Source: an uncultured Hungatella sp.
Lineage (GTDB): Bacteria > Bacillota > Clostridia > Lachnospirales > Lachnospiraceae
Direction of reading: 5' to 3'
DNA length: 62,103 nucleotides
NCBI GenBank assembly: GCA_910585435.1
Contig: CAJUEJ010000019.1
Location: 1 to 62,103 of the forward strand
Below the pieces are notes generated by a model. It did not search any database. It was given only the letters and a program-made list of their open reading frames with translations, and was not told where the DNA came from. Below, in pieces: positions 27,893-36,583 of the stretch. The translations under genes and the position numbers were made by a program. Every line of letters starts with the position of its first letter. Positions within the stretch are counted from its first letter, which is position 1.

Positions 27893-29740
27893 ATGATCGA
27901 ATATATGTTATCGAAATTAGACTCCCTGGAAGCTCCTTCTCTTCAGGAATCTCAGAGCATTTATATGGCCCAGGAAGTCAGAAAGTTTATGGATGAAATG
28001 CCGGGAGGCTTTTTCATCTATCACGCTGACGGCAATGAGGAAATCATATACGCAAACAAGGCTCTGCTGCGCATTTTCAAGTGTGATACCATGGAGGAAT
28101 TCCGCATTTTGACCGGAAATTCTTTTAAAGGCCTGGTTCATCCGGAAGATTTGGATCAGGTGGAGGAAAGCATCCGGGAGCAGATTGAAAAAAGCCAGTA
28201 TGATCTGGATTATGTAGAATACCGGATTATCCAGAAGGACGGGGGCATCCGCTGGGTTGAGGACTACGGGCACTTCATCCGGAGCAAGACATCCGGGGAT
28301 ATCTTTTATGTGTTTGTAGGCGATTCCACGGAAAAGAGAGAGCGGCTTCTGGCGGAAAACCTGACACTCCACCAGGAACATTTAAGACGCCTTGAGATCA
28401 TAGAGGGGTTAAGCATCAATTATGATTCTATTTTCTATGTGGATCTGGACAAGGATAAAGTGATGCCCTACCGGCTAAGCAACCGGACAGGAAATATTTT
28501 TACAGGGCTTTCCCAGGAGCAGAGCTTTAGCTGGTGTATGAAGACCTATGCCGATACCTGTGTGTATTCTGAGGATCGCCAGATGTTTCTGGATACTTTG
28601 TCTCAGACGTATATCCGTGAAAGGCTGGCCAAAAGCAAGACCTTTTATATGAACTACAGGGCCACAGACGGCTCTGACATGCTGTACATACAGGTGAGAA
28701 TCGTAAATACCGGCGACACCGGCAGAGTTTCCCCTGTCCTTTTGGGATTCCAGAGGGTTGACAAGGAAATCCAATACGAGATGGAAAAGAAAAAGGTGAT
28801 GGAGGAAGCCCTGACCAGGGCCACATCAGCCAACCGGGCCAAAAGCGTATTTTTGTCCAACATGTCCCATGACATGCGCACCCCTCTGAATGCTATTTTC
28901 GGATTTACCGCTCTGGCCAAGATGTGCCTGGAGGATAGTGACGAGATACTCAATTATCTGGAGCGGATCGAAGCTTCCGGCCAGCAGCTGCTTCATCTCA
29001 TAGATGATGTCCTTGAATTGTCATGGATGGAGACAGAGGAGATTCGGCTTCTGGACGAAAAATGCTGCCTCCACGAGCTGTTAAAGGGGCTCTGCAATGA
29101 GCTGATGCCTCAGGCGGAGGAGAAAAACCTTCATTTTTCCCTGGACTTTGTTAATGTGAAGCACAACACCGTGTACAGCGACGGCCAGCGGCTTAAACAG
29201 GTTCTTAAATATATTGTGGGCAATGCCATAACGTATACAGAGGATGGGGGCAGGGTCTCTGTGGATGTGACAGAGAAGGAAGCCCTGCCCAACCACTATG
29301 TGGTTTATGAGTTTAAGGTAAGCGATACGGGAATCGGAATCAGCGAAGAATTCCAGAGACATATTTTCGATCCGTTTGAGAGGGAGAAGAACACTACCTT
29401 AAGCGGCATCCACGGCACCGGCCTGGGGCTTATTGTGGACACGGCTGTAGACGGAAGCATTGCCGTGGAAAAGGTGGCTTCTGCAGATCCGGAATACTAC
29501 AGCCTGGTTCTGATGGATATCCAGATGCCTGTGATGGACGGGTATCAGGCTACCAGGACCATCCGTAAGCTTGGGGATCCAAAGCTGGCCGGCATTCCCA
29601 TCGTCGCATTGTCGGCCAATGCCCTGGAAAAGGATATCCGGATGGCGCAGGAGAGTGGCATGAACGCCCATGTTGCAAAGCCCTTTGATTTGGAAAACTT
29701 ATCCCAGGTAATCTCAAAATATATTCTGGAAACACATTAA
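27893..29740 (+). CDS. Hybrid histidine kinase with internal deletion
   Basis: A 615-aa paralogue of the preceding kinase. It has a PAS domain (about 40-150), HisKA box FLSNMSHDMRTPLNAIFGF and HATPase boxes to GTGLGL (508-513). At residue 514 the sequence jumps into the middle of a receiver domain (VDTAVDGSIAVEKV, then phospho-Asp motif LMDIQMPVMDGY). The end of the ATPase domain and the first receiver strand with its acidic pair are missing, without a frame break. I chose ATG 27893, preceded by GAAAGAGGACC. Confidence 0.85.
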   Translation: MIEYMLSKLDSLEAPSLQESQSIYMAQEVRKFMDEMPGGFFIYHADGNEEIIYANKALLRIFKCDTMEEFRILTGNSFKGLVHPEDLDQVEESIREQIEKSQYDLDYVEYRIIQKDGGIRWVEDYGHFIRSKTSGDIFYVFVGDSTEKRERLLAENLTLHQEHLRRLEIIEGLSINYDSIFYVDLDKDKVMPYRLSNRTGNIFTGLSQEQSFSWCMKTYADTCVYSEDRQMFLDTLSQTYIRERLAKSKTFYMNYRATDGSDMLYIQVRIVNTGDTGRVSPVLLGFQRVDKEIQYEMEKKKVMEEALTRATSANRAKSVFLSNMSHDMRTPLNAIFGFTALAKMCLEDSDEILNYLERIEASGQQLLHLIDDVLELSWMETEEIRLLDEKCCLHELLKGLCNELMPQAEEKNLHFSLDFVNVKHNTVYSDGQRLKQVLKYIVGNAITYTEDGGRVSVDVTEKEALPNHYVVYEFKVSDTGIGISEEFQRHIFDPFEREKNTTLSGIHGTGLGLIVDTAVDGSIAVEKVASADPEYYSLVLMDIQMPVMDGYQATRTIRKLGDPKLAGIPIVALSANALEKDIRMAQESGMNAHVAKPFDLENLSQVISKYILETH

Positions 29741-29760
29741 CAGGGAAAGGCGGTCATACT

Positions 29761-30606
29761 ATGGTAAGGGAAGTTGCGGTGGATACGATAACAGATGCTG
29801 TCTGTGATATGTGCATCCGATCCAATCATTTCCTGTCTCCGGATATGGAAAAGGCACTGAAGGAGGCGGCAGAAAGAGAGACCAGGCCCCTGGCGGTTCA
29901 GGTGCTGGAACAGCTTAAGGAGAATCTGAAAATCGCAGGAGAGGAAATGATTCCCATCTGCCAGGATACAGGGATGGCAGTGGTTTTTATGGATATCGGA
30001 CAGGATGTACATTTTGTGGGAGGTGATCTGACAGAGGCGGTTCATGAGGGGGTCCGTCAGGGATACCAAAAGGGATATTTGAGAAAATCTGTGGTGGGCG
30101 ACCCTCTTTTGCGGGTGAATACAGGGGATAATACGCCGGCGATTCTTCACTGCCGGATTGTGCCGGGGGATAAGGTAACCATTACCCTTGCGCCCAAAGG
30201 CTTTGGCAGCGAGAACATGAGCAGCCTTGTGATGTTAAAGCCTGCTGACGGCACAGAGGGAGTGAAGCAGGGGGTCATAAAGGCCGTCAGAGATGCCGGG
30301 CCCAACGCGTGTCCGCCTCTGGTGGTGGGAGTGGGAATCGGAGGAACCTTTGAAAAGGCGGCTCTCATGGCGAAGGAAGCGCTGACAAGGCCGGTGGGGC
30401 TGCACGCAAAGCTTCCACACATTGAGAAGCTGGAATGTGAACTTTTAGAGGAGATCAACAGGCTGGGAATCGGCCCCGGAGGATTAGGCGGAAACACGAC
30501 GGCTCTGGCAGTGAATATCAATACCTATGCAACTCATATTGCAGGGCTGCCTCTGGCGGTGAACCTGTGCTGTCATGTGAACCGGCATATAAGCCGTGTG
30601 GTGTGA
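29761..30606 (+). CDS. Class I fumarate hydratase, alpha subunit
   Basis: A 281-aa iron-sulfur hydro-lyase subunit, with cluster Cys in MIPICQDTG and further Cys in AILHCRIV and ARDAGPNACPPLVVGVGIGG. These two-subunit enzymes act on fumarate or L-tartrate. Fumarate is the likelier substrate in a general metabolic setting, but sequence does not settle it. The beta subunit gene follows by 41 bp. Confidence 0.9.
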   Translation: MVREVAVDTITDAVCDMCIRSNHFLSPDMEKALKEAAERETRPLAVQVLEQLKENLKIAGEEMIPICQDTGMAVVFMDIGQDVHFVGGDLTEAVHEGVRQGYQKGYLRKSVVGDPLLRVNTGDNTPAILHCRIVPGDKVTITLAPKGFGSENMSSLVMLKPADGTEGVKQGVIKAVRDAGPNACPPLVVGVGIGGTFEKAALMAKEALTRPVGLHAKLPHIEKLECELLEEINRLGIGPGGLGGNTTALAVNINTYATHIAGLPLAVNLCCHVNRHISRVV

Positions 30607-30647
30607 AAGTCTGCCGCCTGACCAGGCGGTATAATAATGGAGGAGAG

Positions 30648-31178
30648 ATGGAGAGACATATAAAACTGCCGCTGACAGAGCAGGATATACGTGAATTGCA
30701 TGCCGGAGACTATGTGTATCTTACGGGAGAGATCTATACGGCAAGGGATGCCGCACATAAGAGGATGAAGGAGGCCCTGGACAGAAAAAGCGGGCTTCCC
30801 TTTGAGATAAGTGGAAGCGTTGTCTATTATATGGGGCCTTCGCCGGCCAGAGAGGGGAGGGTCATCGGCTCTGCCGGGCCTACCACCTCCAGCAGAATGG
30901 ACCGGTATGTTCCCAGCCTGCTGGATCTGGGCATGAAGGGAATGATCGGAAAAGGAAAACGCTCCGCCCAGGTGATCGATGCCATGAGAAGGAACAGGTG
31001 TGTCTACTTTGCCGCCGTGGGAGGGGCGGGAGCCCTTCTTTCCAAGTGCATCAAGAAGTCTGAGAGCGTTGCGTATGAGGATTTGGGGACAGAGGCCATA
31101 CGGAAGCTGTATGTGGAGGACTTCCCGGCGATCGTAGCCATTGATTCGGAAGGCAGGGATCTGTATGCCTCTGTTTAA
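30648..31178 (+). CDS. Class I fumarate hydratase, beta subunit
   Basis: A 176-aa partner of the alpha subunit with AGDYVYLTGEIYTARDAAHKR, VVYYMGPSPA and IGSAGPTTSSRMD motifs, typical of the C-terminal half of class I fumarases. I chose ATG 30648 with AATGGAGGAGAG upstream; the open frame further upstream overlaps the alpha gene. The 175 bp after it carry only the next promoter. Confidence 0.92.
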   Translation: MERHIKLPLTEQDIRELHAGDYVYLTGEIYTARDAAHKRMKEALDRKSGLPFEISGSVVYYMGPSPAREGRVIGSAGPTTSSRMDRYVPSLLDLGMKGMIGKGKRSAQVIDAMRRNRCVYFAAVGGAGALLSKCIKKSESVAYEDLGTEAIRKLYVEDFPAIVAIDSEGRDLYASV

Positions 31179-31294
31179 AGAAAAAACAGGACAATATTTC
31201 GCCTAAAATGGAAAAATTTAGGGTAATTATTTATTTGCAGCAAATATTGCGGTAAATATTCTGAAAAGTCCCCGAAAAAATTTGTCGTAAAATG

Positions 31295-31322
31295 TAGACA
31301 AAAGTCCGAATTGTGATATAAT
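31295..31322 (+). promoter_or_regulatory. Promoter for the DUF4234/DUF2752 pair
   Basis: TAGACA at 31295-31300, a 16-bp spacer, and TATAAT at 31317-31322 with an upstream TG (extended -10). Confidence 0.55.
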
Positions 31323-31353
31323 TAAGAAAATACTTTTTAAAGGAGCTATCGCT

Positions 31354-31695
31354 ATGATTAAGAGAAGAAATATCGCATTATGTATCATTCTCTCACTGGT
31401 TACCTGTGGTATCTATGGCATCTACTGGTTTGTCTGCCTGACTGAGGACACGAAGACAGCAGCCAATGTAGAAGGGACTTCCGGCATTGTCGCCTACCTT
31501 CTGTCTGTTATCACCTGCAATATTTACGGCCTGTACTGGGCTTACAAGCAGGGCGAGAAGATCGACATTGCAAAGCAGAACAGGAATATGCCGTCCAGCA
31601 ACAGCGGCGTGCTTTACCTGATCCTGTGCCTGATCTTCCCGGTGGTAGCATGGGCTTTGATGCAGAATGAATTAAATAACTTTGCTGAAGAATAA
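31354..31695 (+). CDS. DUF4234-type small membrane protein
   Basis: A 113-aa protein with about three transmembrane segments and the repeated motif CGIYGIYWF / CNIYGLYWAYK. The pattern fits DUF4234, common in gut Firmicutes; function unknown. AAAGGAGC precedes the ATG. A DUF2752 protein gene follows within 5 bp. Confidence 0.75.
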   Translation: MIKRRNIALCIILSLVTCGIYGIYWFVCLTEDTKTAANVEGTSGIVAYLLSVITCNIYGLYWAYKQGEKIDIAKQNRNMPSSNSGVLYLILCLIFPVVAWALMQNELNNFAEE

Positions 31696-31699
31696 GCAG

Positions 31700-32083
31700 A
31701 TGGCAGATAAGCGTCTGTACCAGGTGCTTGGCAGCTGTCTTCTGGGAGGCCTGGCAGGAATCCTGTATGGCCTTTTTGTAAGAAAGACAGGTTTGGGTAT
31801 TCCCTGTATGTTCCATCTGCTAACAGGCCTTAAATGCCCTGGCTGCGGTGTCACCCGCATGGCTGTGGCGCTTCTTCAGTTGGATTTTGCAGGAGCCTTT
31901 GAGGCCAACCCGGCAGTACTTGTACTTAGCCCCGTTCTCCTGGCGGTTTTTATAAAATCAGCAAAAACGTATATAAGGACAGGTCGGTGGACTATGGGGG
32001 CAATGGAGAATACGGCAGTGTGGCTAGGCACTGCTGTGTTGGTTCTGTATGGAATTGTGCGGAATGTCCTGCCGCTTCTATAA
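31700..32083 (+). CDS. DUF2752-type membrane protein
   Basis: A 127-aa protein with about three membrane segments and the family motif CMFHLLTGLKCPGCGVTRM, with a CPxCG-like cysteine pair. Function unknown. The likely start is ATG 31700; an in-frame TTG at 31682 would overlap the previous gene. Pairing with a DUF4234 protein suggests a shared membrane role. Confidence 0.75.
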   Translation: MADKRLYQVLGSCLLGGLAGILYGLFVRKTGLGIPCMFHLLTGLKCPGCGVTRMAVALLQLDFAGAFEANPAVLVLSPVLLAVFIKSAKTYIRTGRWTMGAMENTAVWLGTAVLVLYGIVRNVLPLL

Positions 32084-32087
32084 GCTG

Positions 32088-32126
32088 GGCACTATGGTGA
32101 TTTTTGATCGCCGTAGTGCCTTTTTT
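32088..32126 (+). terminator. Terminator after the DUF2752 gene
   Basis: GGCACTATGGTGAT pairs with ATCGCCGTAGTGCC (two mismatches or wobbles) and is followed by six T residues. Confidence 0.9.
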
Positions 32127-32160
32127 AAGAATAATTTTTGAGAATAACCGTTTAAATTGA

Positions 32161-32189
32161 TTGACAAAAGCTGGAATGAATGCTATTAT
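32161..32189 (+). promoter_or_regulatory. Promoter of the rplU operon
   Basis: Consensus TTGACA at 32161-32166, a 17-bp spacer, and extended -10 TGC-TATTAT at 32184-32189. Confidence 0.8.
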
Positions 32190-32277
32190 ATCTAAGTATG
32201 CCGCACAATGAGGTATTAAAGCTCCGGAGATTACCGGACACCATAAATTGGCGAGTAATGATAATAGGAGGTGCCAC
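32190..32277 (+). promoter_or_regulatory. Candidate L21 leader
   Basis: An 88-bp untranslated leader between the promoter and rplU, including CTCCGGAGATTACCGGA and a GCGAGTAATGATAATAGGAGGTGCC end. Position and size fit the L21 leader found upstream of rplU in Firmicutes, where the ribosomal protein represses its own operon. I did not model the fold. Confidence 0.5.
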
Positions 32278-32586
32278 ATGTACGCGATTATTGCAACAGG
32301 CGGTAAGCAGTATAAGGTAGCGGAAGGCGATATCATTAGAGTTGAGAAGCTTGGGGTTGAGGCCGGACAGACAGTTACATTTGACCAGGTGCTTGCAGTA
32401 AACAACGGCGAGTTAGCAGTAGGATGCCCCACAGTAGAGGGAGCAACCGTTTCCGCAACTGTTATGGGAGACGGCAAGGCTAAAAAGGTCATTGTTTACA
32501 AGTATAAGAGAAAAACCGGCTATCACAAGAAAAACGGCCACAGACAGATCTATACCGAAGTCAAGATCGACAAGATCAATGCTTAA
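32278..32586 (+). CDS. rplU: 50S ribosomal protein L21
   Basis: A 102-aa protein starting MYAIIATGGKQYKVAEGD and ending in VYKYKRKTGYHKKNGHRQIYT, the L21 signature. I chose ATG 32278 with AATAGGAGGTG upstream. It is first in the conserved rplU-prp-rpmA-obg order. Confidence 0.98.
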   Translation: MYAIIATGGKQYKVAEGDIIRVEKLGVEAGQTVTFDQVLAVNNGELAVGCPTVEGATVSATVMGDGKAKKVIVYKYKRKTGYHKKNGHRQIYTEVKIDKINA

Positions 32587-32588
32587 TT

Positions 32589-32927
32589 ATGATAAGTGTA
32601 ACTATTTCCGTTGATTCAGAGCACTGCTATCAGGGAATCGATTTGCTTGGACATGCAGGCTTTGCCGATGATTATCAGGAAGGCCAGGAGCTTGTATGTG
32701 CGGCTGTTTCCGCTTTGGTTTTAAATATGGCAAACAGCGTGGAGCAGTTTACAGATGACCTGTTCGAAGCGGATGAGGAGGAAGAGAAGGGAGAGTTTTC
32801 TTTCCGCTTTACCTCTGGCATCAGTGCTGAATCAAAGCTTCTTATGAATTCTCTCGTATTCGGATTGCAGAATATAGAGGAAGACTACGGAGAGCCATAT
32901 ATTAAAATCAGATTCAAGGAGGTGTGA
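32589..32927 (+). CDS. prp: Ribosomal-processing cysteine protease Prp
   Basis: A 112-aa cysteine protease (YsxB) with His in GHAGFADDYQEG and Cys in QELVCAAVSAL, the catalytic pair. It cleaves the N-terminal extension of ribosomal protein L27. The neighbouring L27 gene encodes exactly such an extension. Confidence 0.95.
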   Translation: MISVTISVDSEHCYQGIDLLGHAGFADDYQEGQELVCAAVSALVLNMANSVEQFTDDLFEADEEEEKGEFSFRFTSGISAESKLLMNSLVFGLQNIEEDYGEPYIKIRFKEV

Positions 32928-32930
32928 CAA

Positions 32931-33221
32931 ATGTTTAAGATGAACCTTCAGTTATTCGCCCATAAAAAGGGAGTTGGTTCTACCAAGAACGGTAGAGATT
33001 CCGAGTCTAAGAGATTAGGCGCAAAAAGGGCAGATGGACAGTTTGTTCTGGCTGGCAATATTCTGTACAGACAGCGGGGTACCAAAATCCATCCAGGTAT
33101 TAATGTAGGCCGCGGTGGAGACGATACTTTGTTTGCCATGGTAGACGGAGTTGTTAGATTTGAGAGAAAAGGCAGAGACAAAAAGCAGGTTTCTGTATAT
33201 CCTAGAACAGTGAATGAGTAA
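32931..33221 (+). CDS. rpmA: 50S ribosomal protein L27 (with Prp-cleaved extension)
   Basis: A 96-aa protein. The N-terminus MFKMNLQLFAHKKGVGS carries the Firmicutes extension with a Prp recognition site ending LQLFA, after which mature L27 starts AHKKG. The rest (NGRDSESKRLGAKRADGQ, RQRGTKIHPGINVGRGGDDTLFA) is typical. It is translated from an AAGGAGGTG site. Confidence 0.98.
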   Translation: MFKMNLQLFAHKKGVGSTKNGRDSESKRLGAKRADGQFVLAGNILYRQRGTKIHPGINVGRGGDDTLFAMVDGVVRFERKGRDKKQVSVYPRTVNE

Positions 33222-33228
33222 TTGAGAC

Positions 33229-33256
33229 GGCTTCATACATTTTGTATGAAGCCTTT
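33229..33256 (+). terminator. Terminator or attenuator between rpmA and obg
   Basis: A 10-bp perfect stem (GGCTTCATAC with GTATGAAGCC), 5-base loop, and TTTCCT. The short T-run suggests partial read-through into obg. Confidence 0.7.
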
Positions 33257-33296
33257 CCTATACCATCCTGGCGTTTGAGAAAGGGTACGGTGTTTC

Positions 33297-34583
33297 ATGT
33301 TTGCAGATCATGCAAAAATATTTATTAAATCAGGAAAAGGCGGAGACGGCCATGTAAGCTTCCGCAGAGAGCTGTATGTTCCCTGCGGAGGGCCTGACGG
33401 GGGAGACGGAGGAGACGGGGGAGATATTATCTTTGAGGTAGATGAAGGCCTCAATACCCTGACTGATTTCCGGCAGGTTCACAGATATGTTGCCAAGAAC
33501 GGGGAGCCGGGTAACAAAAAGAGATGCCACGGCGCCAGTGCCGACGACCTGGTTATAAAGGTTCCTGAGGGGACTGTAATCAAGGATTTCGAGACAGGCA
33601 AGGTGATTGCCGACATGTCAGGAGAAAATCGGAGAGAGACTATCTTAAGAGGTGGAAAAGGCGGGTGGGGCAACATGCATTTTGCCACGCCTACCATGCA
33701 GGCTCCCAAATACGCACAGCCGGGAAAAGACGGGCAGGAGCTGTGGGTGCAGCTTGAGTTAAAGGTAATTGCCGATGTAGGGCTTGTAGGCTTCCCCAAT
33801 GTAGGCAAATCCACCTTGCTGTCCAGAGTCAGCAATGCCCGCCCCAAAGTGGCCAATTATCATTTTACCACCCTGGATCCCCATCTGGGGGTGGTGGATC
33901 TGGATGAGGGGGCAGGTTTTGTCATGGCCGATATTCCGGGCCTGATCGAAGGTGCTTCCCAGGGGATCGGGCTTGGACATGACTTTCTGCGGCACATCGA
34001 GCGGACGAAGGTGCTGATTCACATTGTGGATGCAGCCTCCACGGAAGGGCGGGATCCGGTTGAGGATATCCGCACCATCAACAAAGAGTTAAAGGCCTAT
34101 GATCCAGAGCTGTTAAAGCGTCCCCAGGTCATCGCCGCCAACAAGATCGATGCCATTTATTCGGAAGATGCGGATCCGGTTGAGAGAATCCGTCAGGCCT
34201 TTGAACCGGAAGGCATCACGGTCTATCCTATTTCCGCTGTCAGCGGCAAAGGGGTGAGAGAGCTTCTGTACGGCGTCTGGCAGCTGTTGCAGACCCTTGA
34301 CAGAACCCCGGTGATTTTCGAGAAGGAATTTGACACAAGCCTTCTCAGCCTCGGTGCAGACCTTCCCTATACTGTCCAGATAAATGAGGACAAGGAGTAT
34401 GTGGTAGAGGGCCCGAAGATTGAAAAAATGCTGGGTTATACCAATCTAGAATCGGAAAAGGGATTCTTATTTTTCCAGAACTTTTTAAAGACCTCCGGGA
34501 TTCTGGAGGATTTGGAGAAGGCCGGCATCCAGGAGGGCGACACAGTCCGGATGTATGGCTTTGCATTTGATTATTATAAATAG
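33297..34583 (+). CDS. obg: GTPase Obg (ribosome-associated)
   Basis: A 428-aa GTPase of ribosome assembly and stress control. It has an N-terminal glycine-rich Obg fold (GGPDGGDGGDGGDIIFEV), a G domain with GFPNVGKSTLL, DIPGLIEGA and NKID, and a C-terminal OCT domain (about 345-428). The order L21-Prp-L27-Obg is conserved in Firmicutes. Confidence 0.97.
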   Translation: MFADHAKIFIKSGKGGDGHVSFRRELYVPCGGPDGGDGGDGGDIIFEVDEGLNTLTDFRQVHRYVAKNGEPGNKKRCHGASADDLVIKVPEGTVIKDFETGKVIADMSGENRRETILRGGKGGWGNMHFATPTMQAPKYAQPGKDGQELWVQLELKVIADVGLVGFPNVGKSTLLSRVSNARPKVANYHFTTLDPHLGVVDLDEGAGFVMADIPGLIEGASQGIGLGHDFLRHIERTKVLIHIVDAASTEGRDPVEDIRTINKELKAYDPELLKRPQVIAANKIDAIYSEDADPVERIRQAFEPEGITVYPISAVSGKGVRELLYGVWQLLQTLDRTPVIFEKEFDTSLLSLGADLPYTVQINEDKEYVVEGPKIEKMLGYTNLESEKGFLFFQNFLKTSGILEDLEKAGIQEGDTVRMYGFAFDYYK

Positions 34584-34598
34584 GAGGAAGGGATCGCT

Positions 34599-34892
34599 AT
34601 GACTACAAAGCAGCGAGCCTACTTAAAGGGCCTTGCCATGAATCTGGAACCGATTATCCAGATAGGAAAATCCAGCGTTACTCCTGAGCTGACCGCCGCC
34701 GTGGAGGAGGCTTTGGAGGCACGGGAGCTGATTAAGATAAGTGTATTGAAAAACTGCCTGGATGACGGAAAAGATATGGCACAGATGCTGTCGGAACGCA
34801 CCCATTCTCAGGTGGTGCAGGTTATCGGCAAAAAAATCGTTTTATACAAACAGGCAAAGGATGAAAAGAAGAGAAAGATCGTTCTGCCATAG
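34599..34892 (+). CDS. yhbY: YhbY family RNA-binding protein
   Basis: A 97-aa CRM-domain protein with KGLAMNLEPIIQIGKSSVTPEL and the GxxG-type loop region. Such proteins bind pre-50S ribosomes. It is 15 bp after obg and followed by nadD. Confidence 0.92.
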   Translation: MTTKQRAYLKGLAMNLEPIIQIGKSSVTPELTAAVEEALEARELIKISVLKNCLDDGKDMAQMLSERTHSQVVQVIGKKIVLYKQAKDEKKRKIVLP

Positions 34893-34920
34893 TATCAATC
34901 TATATAGGAGAGTTTCTGTC

Positions 34921-35577
34921 ATGGCAAATATTGGAATTGTAGGCGGAACCTTTGATCCGATTCACAACGGGCATCTTCTTCTTGGAAGACAGGCGTATGT
35001 GGAATATAAGCTGGACTCTGTCTGGTATATGCCGTCCGGGCAGCCGCCTCATAAAAGGAGCCGTATCATAACAGATGCCAGGAAACGGTGTGATATGGTA
35101 AGCCTGGCGCTTGAAGGGGAAGCCCATTTTTCTCTTTCAGAGTTTGAGACTTCAAGGGCAGGGAACACGTATACAGCCCAGACCTTAAGGCTGTTAAAAG
35201 AGGCATATCCGGAGCACGTGTTTTCTTTTATTGTAGGGGCAGATTCCCTGTACGAGATAGAAAACTGGTACCATCCGGAACAGGTGTTGTCATCGGTAAG
35301 GATTCTGGCTGCTGAGCGGGAATATCCCAAAGAGCATCTGTCTGTTGACCGTCAGATGGCATATCTGACAGAAAAGTATTCCTGTGATATAAAAAAGCTG
35401 CACTGTAATGAGCTTGATATCTCTTCTGAAGAAATCCGCCGGATGGTACGCTGCAAAGAAGATATCCGGCAATTCGTTCCTGAGAAGGTGGGAGAGTATA
35501 TCCAATGCCATCATTTGTACCAGGAGGTGTCCAATGAATCCGGAAATACCCAAATTGCGGGAAAAGCTGAAGCGTAA
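34921..35577 (+). CDS. nadD: Nicotinate-nucleotide adenylyltransferase
   Basis: A 218-aa NAD biosynthesis enzyme. The N-terminus is GIVGGTFDPIHNGHLLL (GxFDPxHxGH) with downstream ISSEEIRRM (ISST/SxIR motif). ATG 34921 follows TATAGGAGAG. The 3' end overlaps yqeK by 44 bp, so the two are translationally coupled. Confidence 0.95.
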   Translation: MANIGIVGGTFDPIHNGHLLLGRQAYVEYKLDSVWYMPSGQPPHKRSRIITDARKRCDMVSLALEGEAHFSLSEFETSRAGNTYTAQTLRLLKEAYPEHVFSFIVGADSLYEIENWYHPEQVLSSVRILAAEREYPKEHLSVDRQMAYLTEKYSCDIKKLHCNELDISSEEIRRMVRCKEDIRQFVPEKVGEYIQCHHLYQEVSNESGNTQIAGKAEA

Positions 35578-36106
35578 GCTGAGCAAATCCCGTTATGAGC
35601 ACTCACTAAGCGTTTCTTTTACCTGCATCTGTCTGGCTATGCGTTATGAGTATCCTCTGGACAGGGCAGAATTGGCCGGTCTCATGCATGACTGTGCAAA
35701 ATGCTATGAGGATGAGGAGATCCTGAAAAGGTGTGAAAAGCATATGGTTCCTGTGAGCCAGGAAGAGAGAATGGCTCCGGCTGTCCTCCATGCAAAATAC
35801 GGCGCCTGGCTTGCCAGGGAGCATTATGGGGTGGAGGATCCGGAAATTCTCGGGGCCATCGCCTGTCACACTACCGGAAAGCCGGGGATGGGCACTCTGG
35901 ATAAGATCTTATATATTGCGGATTTTATCGAGGCCCGAAGGGATAAGGCGGCGAATCTGAACCAGATGCGGAAGCTGGCGTTTGAGGATCTGGATGAGGC
36001 ATTGTATCAGATATTGAAGGGAACTTTGGAGTATCTGGAGGGAAAAGGATGTTTTGTGGATCCTTTGACGAGAGTAACATATGAATATTATGAAAGGAGG
36101 CGATAA
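35534..36106 (+). CDS. yqeK: HD-domain hydrolase YqeK (Ap4A hydrolase)
   Basis: A 190-aa HD-domain protein with RYEHSLSVS, metal site LMHDCAK and AIACHTTGKPGM. YqeK is a symmetrical diadenosine tetraphosphate hydrolase in Firmicutes. The start is ATG 35534 with CAGGAGGTGTCC upstream, inside the nadD 3' end. Confidence 0.92.
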   Translation: MNPEIPKLREKLKRKLSKSRYEHSLSVSFTCICLAMRYEYPLDRAELAGLMHDCAKCYEDEEILKRCEKHMVPVSQEERMAPAVLHAKYGAWLAREHYGVEDPEILGAIACHTTGKPGMGTLDKILYIADFIEARRDKAANLNQMRKLAFEDLDEALYQILKGTLEYLEGKGCFVDPLTRVTYEYYERRR

Positions 36107-36111
36107 GCGGA

Positions 36112-36465
36112 ATGGAACAGGCTTTGAACATGGTGAAATTGGCAAAAGCAGCGTTGGAAGAGAAGAAGGGTGAGAATATCAAGGTGATTGATATCCGCCA
36201 GGTATCGGTCATGGCTGATTATTTTATTATTGCAGACGGTTCCAATGTCAATCAGGTCCAGGCTATGGTGGACAGTGTGGAAGAGGCTTTGGGAAAAGCC
36301 GGATATCCCTGCAGGCAGATTGAGGGATACCGCACAGGCGGATGGATTTTGATGGATTACGGCGATATTATCGTCCATGCGTTCTGCAGAGAAGACCGTC
36401 TGTTTTATGATCTGGAGCGTATCTGGAGAGACGGTAAGCTGATGGATGAAGCGGAACTACTGTGA
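36112..36465 (+). CDS. rsfS: Ribosome silencing factor RsfS
   Basis: A 117-aa protein with the family core DIRQVSVMADYFIIADGSNVNQVQA and WILMDYGDIIVHAF. It binds L14 and blocks subunit joining in poor conditions. AAAGGAGGCG precedes the ATG, 5 bp after yqeK. It is the last gene of the rplU-to-rsfS run. Confidence 0.96.
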   Translation: MEQALNMVKLAKAALEEKKGENIKVIDIRQVSVMADYFIIADGSNVNQVQAMVDSVEEALGKAGYPCRQIEGYRTGGWILMDYGDIIVHAFCREDRLFYDLERIWRDGKLMDEAELL

Positions 36466-36495
36466 TGATACGCTTATAAAATCGGGGAAGACCTG

Positions 36496-36580
36496 CCGGG
36501 AGAGGGGCTATACTTTCTTTTCGGGTATGCTCACGCTTTGGTGAACATGTACCCTGGGAGAAAGCATAGCCTCTCTCCGG
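36496..36580. terminator. Long two-part hairpin between convergent rsfS and pepC
   Basis: Outer arms of about 20 bp (36498-36519 with 36560-36580, few mismatches) enclose an inner stem (GGGTA..TCAC with GTGA..TACCC). No long T-run is present on either side. It probably acts as a bidirectional terminator; a small structured RNA is also possible. Confidence 0.55.
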
Positions 36581-36583
36581 ATA

